DNA of 64,000 nucleotides, from positions 25,856 to 89,855 of the forward strand of contig CAXTKQ010000003.1 in assembly GCA_964244955.1 (NCBI GenBank), in the 5' to 3' direction. Under the pieces are notes generated by a model, which saw only the letters and a program-made list of their open reading frames with translations, had not been told where the DNA came from and ran no database searches. How positions within the stretch are numbered: the first letter of the stretch is position 1; the number at the start of each line of letters is the position of its first letter. Source of the stretch: Mucilaginibacter_A sp964244955 (GTDB lineage Bacteria; Bacteroidota; Bacteroidia; Sphingobacteriales; Sphingobacteriaceae). Both the position numbers and the translations under genes were made by a program. Of this stretch, positions 26,706-35,098 are shown one piece after another.

Positions 26706-27779
26706 GTGGAAAGTCAGTTTACAATTAGTGGCTTACTTTTTATTATCTGCCTAATTGTACCAGGAGTTATATTTAAAAGGTTTTATTTTCAAGGCCAGTT
26801 TTCCAAACAATTTGGAGCTGGCCTTTTTGCTGATAGATTAATTACAAGTATATTCTGGGGAATTATTGTACAAATAACAACATACTTAGTTTTTAGTAAG
26901 AGCTTAGACTTTTCTTATAAAGACATCCAACAAAAGGTTGAAATTACATACAAAAATATTTTTCAGAATACTTTACCAAATCTGTCATATAAAGACATTT
27001 CGTGGTTTTTACTGTATTTGCTTGCTTCTATTTTTGTTGCATCATTATTAGGAAACCTGTTACATCAATTAGTAACGATTCTTAAACTTGACATACGTTA
27101 TAAAGTAATTCGGTTTGAAAACGAATGGCATTATTATTTTACTGGGCGGATATTATACGAAGCTGATTTTAAAAGTAATAAGAAAGGTAAAGTATTATCT
27201 GTAAATGTAGATTTAGTTGTAAATGACGGAAGCGAAGGCAATAAAATGATTTCTGGCTATCTAACACAATATACAATTTCACCAAAAACTGGACAGCTTG
27301 ATTTAATTTGTTTGACTTCGGCAAAGCGTTGGTCGAAAAGACAAAAAATGTTAGTTGATGTGCCTGGAGATTGCTTTATTGTACCTTATGAAAAAGTTGT
27401 AGATTTTAATTTAACTTACAATATGCCAGTAATCAATCAAGGCAGAAGAGCAAAGGTGTTTAATACGCTCTCAATGCTTGGTTTTATTGTTATAATCTTT
27501 GCTACATTTTATCCTTGGTTTTTAAATTTAAGCATATTTAAAAAGTTTTTATCTTCAATTTTTTTGACTGCAAGTGCCTTATGGTTTTTGTTGTTTTTAC
27601 TTAACAATTTTCAACCAAATCCTTCATCGAAATTAAAGATTGGCGGCTTAATTATCTGCCTAATCCTTTTTGTAATTTTTGGTTGGTTAGCCATACTCAA
27701 TATGAATCTCCAAACGGGTATATATCAGTTGCTACAGCACATATACTATTGTTTGCCTTTTACTAACCTATCTAAATGA
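26706..27779 (+). CDS. Unknown membrane protein with soluble central domain (DUF6338-like?)
   Basis: 357 residues from a GTG one base after the stop of the preceding gene. Transmembrane segments lie near 7-24, 45-65 and 93-117, and near 258-276, 284-303 and 312-333. Between them a beta-rich domain (about 138-250) includes YFTGRILYEADF, VNVDLVVNDGSEG and GDCFIVPYEKV. The layout reminds me of DUF6338 proteins, but I cannot confirm this. Base composition, the adjacent IS element and the tRNA gene suggest an acquired accessory pair. Function unknown; a defence or immunity role would be a guess. Confidence 0.5.
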   Translation: MESQFTISGLLFIICLIVPGVIFKRFYFQGQFSKQFGAGLFADRLITSIFWGIIVQITTYLVFSKSLDFSYKDIQQKVEITYKNIFQNTLPNLSYKDISWFLLYLLASIFVASLLGNLLHQLVTILKLDIRYKVIRFENEWHYYFTGRILYEADFKSNKKGKVLSVNVDLVVNDGSEGNKMISGYLTQYTISPKTGQLDLICLTSAKRWSKRQKMLVDVPGDCFIVPYEKVVDFNLTYNMPVINQGRRAKVFNTLSMLGFIVIIFATFYPWFLNLSIFKKFLSSIFLTASALWFLLFLLNNFQPNPSSKLKIGGLIICLILFVIFGWLAILNMNLQTGIYQLLQHIYYCLPFTNLSK

Positions 27780-27788
27780 AAAATCTAA

Positions 27789-28647
27789 GAAGCTGTTTAA
27801 AAACGGTGAAAAGAAAAAAAGAGCTGTCGCTGAGCTAGTTTAAGGAATACTAATTTTGAGTAACGACAAACAGAATTAGTATGAATTCTTATTCCAGCAA
27901 TTTAAGCGACAGCCAGTGGCAATATATATCAAATTTTTTAGATACGGAACGGAACCGGAAGTACCATTTACGGGAAGTGTTCAATGGGATACTTTACCTG
28001 GTCAAGACAGGGTGCCAGTGGCGGATGCTCCCAGGTGATTTTCCTGACTGGCGGATTGTTTATTATTACTTTTCGAGTTGGAAAAGGCTTGGCGTAATTG
28101 AGGTGCTGCAGGAAGCCTTGGTAGAAAAGACAAGGCTGAAAAGCGGGCGCAAAGCGCAACCAACAGCAGGCATCATTGATGCACAATCAGTTAAATCAAC
28201 GCTTGTAAGCAGCGAAAGCAAGGGTTTTGATGCTGGCAAGAAGGTAAAAGGGGTCAAGCGCCATATTGTTACCGATACGTTAGGGCTTGTACTGGCCGTA
28301 GCCATCCAAAGCGCGTCTGTACAGGACAGGGACGGTGCGATGGAAACAGTTAACAAGATGAGCGAAAGTTGGAGGGCAATAACCAAAATATTTGCCGATG
28401 GCGGGTACCGTGGCAAGCTAATAGAATTAATTAAAACCACCTTTAAAATACAAATGGAAATTATCAAGCGGAACGAGCTTCATACCTTTAAAGTACTGCC
28501 TAAAAGATGGATCGTGGAACGGACTTTTTCCTGGATAGATGCCCACAGGCGAAACTCGAAAAACTATGAACGCCTTAACAATACTGGCGTTGCAATGGTG
28601 CATTTAACTTCTATTAGAATTATGTTGAACCGTTTTTAAACGGCTTC
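27789..28647 (+). mobile_element. Complete IS5-family insertion sequence, 859 bp
   Basis: The ends are inverted repeats: GAAGCTGTTTAAAAACGGT at the left (27789-27807), and the right end read inwards from 28647 begins GAAGCCGTTTAAAAACGGT, one mismatch in 19. The trinucleotide TAA flanks both sides (27786-27788 and 28648-28650), a 3 bp target duplication of the TNA type known for part of the IS5 family. One intact transposase frame fills the element, so it may still be active. Confidence 0.9.
27881..28639 (+). CDS. IS5-family DDE transposase
   Basis: 252 residues in one frame, with no frameshift. The N-terminal part has the DUF4096 pattern LSDSQWQYISNFLD and HLREVFNGILYLVKTGCQWRMLPGDFP. The catalytic triad is visible as D in IIDAQSVKST, D in IFADGGYRG and E in RWIVERTFSW. 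The stop codon lies within the right inverted repeat. No dispersed-motif copy occurs in it, as expected for a newcomer. Confidence 0.95.
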   Translation: MNSYSSNLSDSQWQYISNFLDTERNRKYHLREVFNGILYLVKTGCQWRMLPGDFPDWRIVYYYFSSWKRLGVIEVLQEALVEKTRLKSGRKAQPTAGIIDAQSVKSTLVSSESKGFDAGKKVKGVKRHIVTDTLGLVLAVAIQSASVQDRDGAMETVNKMSESWRAITKIFADGGYRGKLIELIKTTFKIQMEIIKRNELHTFKVLPKRWIVERTFSWIDAHRRNSKNYERLNNTGVAMVHLTSIRIMLNRF

Positions 28648-28674
28648 TAACATCAAGGAAAATAATTTAACAAG

Positions 28675-28746
28675 TGGTCCCGACGGGAATCGAACCCATA
28701 TCTAAAGTTTAGGAAACTTCTATTCTATCCGTTGAACTACGGGACC
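28675..28746 (-). tRNA. tRNA-Arg (anticodon CCT)
   Basis: Reading the minus strand, a 7 bp acceptor stem GGTCCCG/CGGGACC, the D arm GTTCAACGGATAGAAT, the anticodon arm GAAGT-TTCCTAA-ACTTT with CCT at the anticodon position, and the T arm with GGTTCGATTCC fold as a normal cloverleaf. CCA is not encoded (the discriminator A is followed by CTTG). It reads AGG. The IS and the AT-rich genes lie directly downstream of its 3' end, a common site for integrating DNA. Confidence 0.95.
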
Positions 28747-28756
28747 ATTTTAAAAA

Positions 28757-30886
28757 CTATCGGATCACGCTGCCATTGACAAACGCTTCCGATGGTGCTG
28801 CAAAACTAAGTTTTCCTTCGGGATTTTCGGCCATTAAAATCATGCCTTGTGATAAAATTCCTTTGATTTCACGTGGCTCCAGGTTTACCAAAATGCTTAC
28901 CTGTTTGCCGATAATGGCTTCCGGCTCAAAATATTCTGCAATTCCGGAAACGATTGTCCGCTGGTCCAAGCCAGTATCAATACTCAATTTAAGCAGTTTT
29001 TTTGTTTTGGCCACTTTTTCTGCGGATAAAATTGTCCCTACGCGAATATCCAACGCTGCAAATTGTTCGAAAGTAATGTTTGGTTTTGCTTCGATCAAGG
29101 GTAGTTTTACCTGTTCGTTTTCCATTTTGGTGTTCAATAATTTTTGTGTTTGTGCTTCAATCTGCGCATCTTCTATCTTTTCAAACAGCAATTTTGCTTC
29201 ATTTAAAACATGTCCTACCGGCAATAAATCTGCTGTTCCGGCTTTGCCCCAATTTTGCATTGACAAATTTAGCATGGTAAACAAAGCATCGGCACTGTTT
29301 GGCAAAAACGGCTGCGATAAAATAGCCAGGTTTGCGGCCAATTGCAAGCCAATATTCAACACGGTTTGTACGCGTTCCGGGTCTGTTTTGATCAGCTTCC
29401 AAGGTTCTTCATCGGCCAGATATTTGTTGCCGAGACGCGCCAAATTCATAAACTCGGTTAATGCTTCACGGAAACGGTAATTCTCCAAAGCGTTACCGAT
29501 TTTGTCCGGAAACTCTTTTAACTGTTCGGTCAATCCTTCGTCTTGCGGGGATAAAGTGCCAAGCGGCATCACTTTTCCACCAAAATATTTATGCGATAAA
29601 ACAAGCACGCGGTTGATAAAATTGCCATAAATGGCAACCAGTTCGTTGTTGTTGCGCGCCTGAAAATCTTTCCAGGTAAAATCATTGTCTTTGGTTTCAG
29701 GCGCAGCCGAAGTCAACACATAACGCAGCACGTCCTGCTTCCCAGGAAAATCTTGTAGAAACTCTGGCAACCAAACGGCCCAATTTCTGGAAGTCGAGAT
29801 TTTATCGCCTTCCAAATTTAAAAACTCATTGGCCGGAACTTGATCGGCCAGATGGTATTCACCATGCGCCATCAACATCGCCGGAAAAATAATGCAATGG
29901 AAAACAATGTTGTCTTTCCCGATAAAATGCACCAATTTGGTTTCTTCCGATTTCCAGTAATCTTCCCATAATGCTTCTTTTACCGGTATATTTTTGAGGT
30001 AATATTCCGCTTTTTTTTCTTCGGAAAGATTAGGATTCAGCAAATCTTTTGTTGCAGAAATATAACCGATCGGCGCATCAAACCAAACATATAAAACTTT
30101 ACCATCGGCACCTGCAACCGGAACTTTTACGCCCCATTCCAAATCGCGTGTCATGGCGCGCGGCTGCAAACCGCCGTTCAGCCAGGATTTACATTGGCCT
30201 AAAACCGTTGGACGCCAGGCTTCACGGCTTTCAATATACGCTTCAATTTCGGGCTGCATTTTATCCAGCGGCAAAAACCAGTTGGTGGTTTTGCGTAGCA
30301 CTGGCGGTTGTCCGGATAAAGTAGAATGCGGGTTGATCAGGTCCGTTGGGTTTAAAGAAGTGCCGCATTTTTCGCACTGGTCGCCGTAAGCATTTTCGTT
30401 GCCGCAAACGGGGCAAGTGCCAACAATATAACGATCGGCCAAAAACTGCTGCGCGCTTTCATCGTAATATTGCTCAGTTGATTCTTCGGTAAAAACGTTT
30501 TTATCGTACAAATTTCTGAAAAATCCGGCCGCCGTTTCGTGGTGCGTTGCCGAAGATGTGCGGTGATAAATGTTAAAAGAAATCCCAAAATCTCGGAAAG
30601 AATCGCCAATAATTTTATGGTATTTGTCCACCACTTCCTGCGGCGTAATGCTTTCTTTTCGCGCTTTTAAGGTGATCGGAACGCCATGCTCATCGGATCC
30701 GCATACAAAAATCACGTCTTTTTCTTTCAGGCGAAGGTAGCGCACATAGGTATCGGCCGGGATATAAACGCCAGCCAAATGACCAATGTGCACCGGGCCG
30801 TTGGTGTAAGGCAAGGCGGCGGTTACCGTATATCTTTTTATCTGATGATCTTCCAAAGTATTTGCGGGATATTTTTTAATTTGCAA
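28757..30886 (-). CDS. metG: Methionyl-tRNA synthetase
   Basis: Up to 709 residues. The class I signature HIGH is near residue 37, a zinc ribbon CPVCGNENAYGDQCEKCG near 158-175, and KISTS is the KMSKS-equivalent near 371. A C-terminal tRNA-binding EMAP II/Trbp111 domain (about 605-705) begins ITFEQFAALDIRVGTI. The start is uncertain: no ATG precedes RYTVTAALPYTNGPVHIGH. The first in-frame TTG (30886) overlaps a promoter-like TATCTTTG, so the TTG at 30856 is an alternative. A dispersed-motif copy lies inside the gene (29971-29982). Confidence 0.93.
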   Translation of the reverse strand: MQIKKYPANTLEDHQIKRYTVTAALPYTNGPVHIGHLAGVYIPADTYVRYLRLKEKDVIFVCGSDEHGVPITLKARKESITPQEVVDKYHKIIGDSFRDFGISFNIYHRTSSATHHETAAGFFRNLYDKNVFTEESTEQYYDESAQQFLADRYIVGTCPVCGNENAYGDQCEKCGTSLNPTDLINPHSTLSGQPPVLRKTTNWFLPLDKMQPEIEAYIESREAWRPTVLGQCKSWLNGGLQPRAMTRDLEWGVKVPVAGADGKVLYVWFDAPIGYISATKDLLNPNLSEEKKAEYYLKNIPVKEALWEDYWKSEETKLVHFIGKDNIVFHCIIFPAMLMAHGEYHLADQVPANEFLNLEGDKISTSRNWAVWLPEFLQDFPGKQDVLRYVLTSAAPETKDNDFTWKDFQARNNNELVAIYGNFINRVLVLSHKYFGGKVMPLGTLSPQDEGLTEQLKEFPDKIGNALENYRFREALTEFMNLARLGNKYLADEEPWKLIKTDPERVQTVLNIGLQLAANLAILSQPFLPNSADALFTMLNLSMQNWGKAGTADLLPVGHVLNEAKLLFEKIEDAQIEAQTQKLLNTKMENEQVKLPLIEAKPNITFEQFAALDIRVGTILSAEKVAKTKKLLKLSIDTGLDQRTIVSGIAEYFEPEAIIGKQVSILVNLEPREIKGILSQGMILMAENPEGKLSFAAPSEAFVNGSVIR

Positions 30887-30929
30887 AGATAAGCCAATTT
30901 GGCTGCCCTTAAAATTTGGTTTGAATTAT

Positions 30930-31832
30930 ATGAAGATCATCCAACCACCTTTTCTGAAAAAAGGCGATAAAGTTGCCCTCACTTGTCCGGCCAAGAAGTT
31001 GCCGCACGCGATGACGGACGCGATTTTGCTTTTAGAATCCTGGGGATTGGAAGTGGTTTTGGGCGAAACGATGGCGGCTTCTTACCATCAGTTTGCCGGC
31101 GACGATGCTTTACGCGCTTCGGATCTGCAACGTTTTATTGCCGATAAAAGCATCAACGCCATTTTTGCCGCACGCGGCGGTTACGGCACGATCCGAATAA
31201 TTGACGAGGTTGATTTTATGCCGATAAAAGAAGCACCAAAATGGATCATCGGTTTTAGCGATATTACCGTTTTGCACACACATGTTTTTTCGGTTTTTGG
31301 CCTGCAAAGCATCCACGGACAAATGCCGGTAACCATTCCCGACGGAACGGCAGCATCTTTGGAAACCTTAAGAAAAGCTTTATTTGGAGAAGAATTCAGC
31401 TACCATTTCTCCGCAGAAAAACTAAACCGCGAAGGCGAAGCACAAGGAATTTTAGTTGGCGGGAATTTGGCTTTGTTGGCTGCGGTTTCCGGCTCTGTTT
31501 CTGATCTGGATTATGTTGGAAAAATTTTGTTTATAGAAGATGTAGGCGAATATTTGTACAATATTGACCGAATGATGCGAACCTTAAAACGCGCCGAGAA
31601 ATTGAAAAACCTGGCCGGTTTAATGGTTGGCGGTTTTACCGAACTGAAAGACAACGAAATACCGTTTGGGCAAACCGCCGAAGAAATTATTTTTGAAGCG
31701 GTTAAAGAATACGCTTATCCGGTTTGTTTTAATTTTCCGGCCGGGCATATTCCAAATAACCAGGCTTTGATCTTCGGAAAAACACTAAATTTAGCTGTGC
31801 AAAAACAGCATACCACCGCAACTTATATTTAA
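30930..31832 (+). CDS. LD-carboxypeptidase (muramoyltetrapeptide carboxypeptidase, S66)
   Basis: 300 residues from the ATG at 30930; a TTG nine bases upstream is in frame but weaker. S66 landmarks: PPFLKKGDKVALTCPAKK at the start, FAARGGYGTIRIID, the nucleophile Ser110 in GFSDITVLH, GGNLALLAAVSGS, FIEDVGEYLYNIDRMM with the catalytic Glu, and GHIPNNQ with the His. It removes the terminal D-Ala from muropeptide tetrapeptides in cell-wall recycling. No signal peptide, so it is cytoplasmic. It is divergent from metG and one base before doxX. Confidence 0.92.
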   Translation: MKIIQPPFLKKGDKVALTCPAKKLPHAMTDAILLLESWGLEVVLGETMAASYHQFAGDDALRASDLQRFIADKSINAIFAARGGYGTIRIIDEVDFMPIKEAPKWIIGFSDITVLHTHVFSVFGLQSIHGQMPVTIPDGTAASLETLRKALFGEEFSYHFSAEKLNREGEAQGILVGGNLALLAAVSGSVSDLDYVGKILFIEDVGEYLYNIDRMMRTLKRAEKLKNLAGLMVGGFTELKDNEIPFGQTAEEIIFEAVKEYAYPVCFNFPAGHIPNNQALIFGKTLNLAVQKQHTTATYI

Positions 31833-31833
31833 C

Positions 31834-32241
31834 ATGGCAATTTTTGAGAACTTAGGGAAGTATAAAAATTTGGGCCTTTTGCTGATCCGCATTGGCTTAG
31901 GCATTATGTTTATTTATCATGGCGTGCCCAAATTAGCCGGCGGACCAGAACTTTGGGAGAAACTTGGCGGCGCGATGAAAGGCATCGGCATTAATTTTGC
32001 GCCCGCTTTTTGGGGGTTTATGGCTGCCGCTACCGAAACTTTTGGCGGCCTGCTGCTGATTATTGGCTTGGCTTTCCGTCTGGTTTGTATCCTTTTGGTT
32101 ATCAATTTAATCATTGCTGCGCTGATGCATTTAAGCAAAGGCGACGGTTTGCAAGGCGCGGCACATGCCATTGAAGACGCCATTATGTTTCTGGGCCTGT
32201 TGTTCATTGGCCCCGGCATTTACAGTGTGGATAAAAAATGA
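31834..32241 (+). CDS. DoxX-family membrane protein
   Basis: 135 residues with four transmembrane helices. NLGLLLIRIGLGIMFIYHGVPKLAGGPELW at the N-terminus and GFMAAATETFGGLLLIIGLAFRLVCILL in the middle are the DoxX pattern. Proteins of this family are linked to thiol or oxidative stress; the exact role is unknown. It starts one base after the LD-carboxypeptidase gene and overlaps the next gene by four bases (ATGA). Confidence 0.88.
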   Translation: MAIFENLGKYKNLGLLLIRIGLGIMFIYHGVPKLAGGPELWEKLGGAMKGIGINFAPAFWGFMAAATETFGGLLLIIGLAFRLVCILLVINLIIAALMHLSKGDGLQGAAHAIEDAIMFLGLLFIGPGIYSVDKK

Positions 32242-33440
32242 TTTGCAAATGGCTGCTTATGGTGGTTTTTGGGTTGATCAGCTTAAAAGGGAGCAGCCAG
32301 AACATGCTGTTAAAAGGCGATTATGCCGAAGCGGTCAGCCTCAACGTAAACCAAAAATACGTTTTTAAAAATTCGGCTGTCGGTTTTGGCCGCGAACAGG
32401 AATATCCTAAGAAAAAGAAATACAACCCAAGCTACTTATTTGAAAAAGAGCGGAACACAAGTTGGTTCAGCTTAACTGTTCCGGCCAATGGTTTTTTGAC
32501 TTTTGAAATTGCGCCGGTTTCTGTTGAGGATGATTATGATTGGATGCTTTTTAAAGAGAAAACTTCTAACGCGACTGAAAGCACGATAGATTATAACCAT
32601 CCGGTACGCAGCAACAACAGCCGGAACGATTTTTCGGTGGGCGGGAAAACAGGATTAAAAGATGGTTTTACCGAAAGCTTTACATCGCCCGGACCGGGAA
32701 AAAGCTTTTCCAAACCGATTGAAGTACAGCAGGGCGAAAATTATATTTTGGTGGTTGACAATATTTATCCCGGCGGAAAAGGGTTTACGTTCACCTCCAA
32801 ACTGCAAAAGATATTGCCGTCGCAAATTCCGCCTTTGGTTGTTTCCGGAATTATTAGTGATAAAAGAAGCATGCAACCGCTACGTGCCGCTATTACGGTG
32901 GAAGATACCGCCGGAAAAGCTGTAGCAACGGCAGTTTCCGATTCTTTATCCGGAAAGTTTAGCTTTAAAATTCCTCCCGAAAGCAATTATACTGTTGCCA
33001 TTGATAAGCAAGGCTATGTTTTGCTCAATGATTTTTTGCCGGTAAAAACAGTACCGCAACCGCAAACTTACCAACTGCAAAAACTGCAAACAGATGCGCA
33101 CATCATCTTTTATAACATCCGCTTTTTGCCGAACAGTGCGGTTATCGTCAACACTTCCGGCTCAGATTTAAACCGTTTGCTTCATTTTTTGGAGCAGGAA
33201 AAGGATTGGAAAATCCAGATCATCGGCCACACCAACGCCAATGTTTTTACTGATGAACGCTATCTGCAACGCCTGTCCGAAAGACGCGCCTGGGCCATTA
33301 AAAACTTTTTGTTAAACCGCGGCATCGCCAGCGAACGGATGCGCTGCTTTGGCCTGGGCGGAAAACACCCGCTGTATGACAACAAAAAACCCGAAGAAGC
33401 CGTGAGGAACCTTCGGGTTGAGATTGTGTTGGAAAAGTAA
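32238..33440 (+). CDS. OmpA-domain envelope protein
   Basis: 400 residues. A short signal sequence (about 1-20) precedes a beta-rich region. Residues about 195-270 resemble a carboxypeptidase-regulatory Ig-like domain (VSGIISDKRSMQPLRAAITVEDTAGKAVATA). The C-terminal 110 residues are an OmpA peptidoglycan-binding domain: NIRFLPNSAVI, IQIIGHTNANVFTDERYLQRLSERRAWAIKNFLLNRGI, RMRCFGLGGKHPL and NLRVEIVL. It overlaps doxX by four bases. Two motif copies lie in it (32861-32872, 33043-33054). Confidence 0.85.
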   Translation: MICKWLLMVVFGLISLKGSSQNMLLKGDYAEAVSLNVNQKYVFKNSAVGFGREQEYPKKKKYNPSYLFEKERNTSWFSLTVPANGFLTFEIAPVSVEDDYDWMLFKEKTSNATESTIDYNHPVRSNNSRNDFSVGGKTGLKDGFTESFTSPGPGKSFSKPIEVQQGENYILVVDNIYPGGKGFTFTSKLQKILPSQIPPLVVSGIISDKRSMQPLRAAITVEDTAGKAVATAVSDSLSGKFSFKIPPESNYTVAIDKQGYVLLNDFLPVKTVPQPQTYQLQKLQTDAHIIFYNIRFLPNSAVIVNTSGSDLNRLLHFLEQEKDWKIQIIGHTNANVFTDERYLQRLSERRAWAIKNFLLNRGIASERMRCFGLGGKHPLYDNKKPEEAVRNLRVEIVLEK

Positions 33441-33449
33441 GGGATTAGC

Positions 33450-35087
33450 TTAATAGCCCGGATTTTGTGGAATATTAGGGTTTGCATTTAACTCAGCAAC
33501 AGGAATTGGCCAGATATAATGAAAATCACTATAAGGAATTGCTGCTTTTGAAGTATTAACAACAGGGCGTGTAGCTGTATTGTATTGAGATCCATCGCCT
33601 TTTAAATCAGTTAGTAAAACCTTGGCTGGTATCCCTCCGCCTGCAACAGCAAAAGCAGATTTAGACAAACGGGTGATATCAGGCCATCTTCGTCCCTCTC
33701 CAGCAAATTCGATACGTCGTTCTGCCAAGATAGCCCTGGTTAAATCATCACCGGCTGCAAATCTGGCTATCGTATACGGCAACGCTGTTGCAGGCAATGC
33801 CCTGTTCCTTACAGCATTTAATAGCGTTAATGCCTTTAGGTCTAATGCTGTTGTACGGGCATAGGCTTCGGCAACATTTAACAATACTTCAGCATAACGA
33901 ATAATAGGTGCATAATCTGTTTTGTTTGTTGGGTCGCGGTATTTGTAGTTGTAAAAGTATTTAGCACCACTTGTTGTAGCTTGAACCTGCATCAATGTCC
34001 TTCTGGTATCGCCGGTTACCCAATAAGAGTAGTTATAAAGGTTAGGGCTGGTACAAATTAACCCACGGCCACCAAAGGCAACGGTAACGCCATTAATGGT
34101 AGCACTAACAGCGCCAAACATATTAGGCAAAGCACCATTAACACCTCCGTTTGCTGCTGCACTGTTCTCAATAGAAAACACAGATTCTGTATTGTTGCTG
34201 AAGCTGGTAAACGGCCCGTCAGGACTTGCAGTTAATTTGTAACCACCAATAGGGCTGGTAAAAGAAGCACCAGAAGATGTGCCTAATTTCGTCCCTTCTG
34301 CAATTACACCGACAAAATTTTCCATGTGCAATTTAACGCGTGTTTTTAATGCAATTGCAGCAGCTTTGGTAGCCCTGGTGATTTGGTAGCTGGAACGTGT
34401 AGCCGGAAGATTTGCCTCGGCATAATCAAGGTCTGCTAAAATTTTGATATAATCATCTGCTACAGTACCTCTGCCAACAGCAATCTGGGCATCAACCGCA
34501 CTTGTAGAATTAACAGCTACTGTACGGTAAGGAACACCAGGATTATTTCCTTTATTATCAACATAAGGACGGCAAAAATCAATAGCAAGCTCATGATGGG
34601 CCAGTGCGCGTAAAAACCTTGCCTCGCCTTCATATTGAGTGGCAACAGACGAACTGATGGTTCCACTTGCGGCAGCAGATTCAACACCGGCAATTAAAAT
34701 GTTGCATTGGTTTATTAGTGCGTACAAGTTGCTCCACATGTTAACATTATTTGCTGTGGTTGCATCATAAGTACTTTCATAAGTAATTTGGTAAAATGTA
34801 GCTAAATTTACCATGTCTTCGCCGCGCATTTCAGCTTGCTCGATCGAAGCCGCACCAAAAGGATAACCGCGACCGGCACCGCCGTTATAAGACCCTACTG
34901 CTGCCGTATTATACATACCTGCAGCAACTAATTCAATATTGGCCGGTGTAGTAAAAGCTGTTGCTTCTGATAAGGAGTTGATTGGATTTAACTCTGTATA
35001 TTTTTTACATGATGCTACCGATAGCATGGTAATTGCAGAAGTTAAAACAACTCCTTTTTTTAATATATTTTTAAAGTTCTTTTTCAT
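33450..35087 (-). CDS. SusD/RagB-family outer-membrane lipoprotein
   Basis: 545 residues with a lipoprotein signal (VASCKKYTELNP, lipobox Cys about 27). The SusD fold is supported by YNTAAVGSYNGG, YEGEARFLRALAHHELAIDFCRPYVD, YAPIIRYAEVLLNVAEAYAR, LLNAVRNRALP and ILAERRIEFAGEGRRWPDITRL, ending WPIPVAELNANPNIPQNPGY. It captures a glycan or peptide at the cell surface and hands it to the SusC channel encoded just upstream (11 bases). No glycoside hydrolase or sigma/anti-sigma pair lies nearby, so the substrate cannot be inferred. Confidence 0.93.
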   Translation of the reverse strand: MKKNFKNILKKGVVLTSAITMLSVASCKKYTELNPINSLSEATAFTTPANIELVAAGMYNTAAVGSYNGGAGRGYPFGAASIEQAEMRGEDMVNLATFYQITYESTYDATTANNVNMWSNLYALINQCNILIAGVESAAASGTISSSVATQYEGEARFLRALAHHELAIDFCRPYVDNKGNNPGVPYRTVAVNSTSAVDAQIAVGRGTVADDYIKILADLDYAEANLPATRSSYQITRATKAAAIALKTRVKLHMENFVGVIAEGTKLGTSSGASFTSPIGGYKLTASPDGPFTSFSNNTESVFSIENSAAANGGVNGALPNMFGAVSATINGVTVAFGGRGLICTSPNLYNYSYWVTGDTRRTLMQVQATTSGAKYFYNYKYRDPTNKTDYAPIIRYAEVLLNVAEAYARTTALDLKALTLLNAVRNRALPATALPYTIARFAAGDDLTRAILAERRIEFAGEGRRWPDITRLSKSAFAVAGGGIPAKVLLTDLKGDGSQYNTATRPVVNTSKAAIPYSDFHYIWPIPVAELNANPNIPQNPGY

Positions 35088-35098
35088 TTAATATATTT

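Noticed and set aside
28776..29480. 234-residue plus-strand open frame
   Set aside because: Antisense shadow of the C-terminal part of metG.
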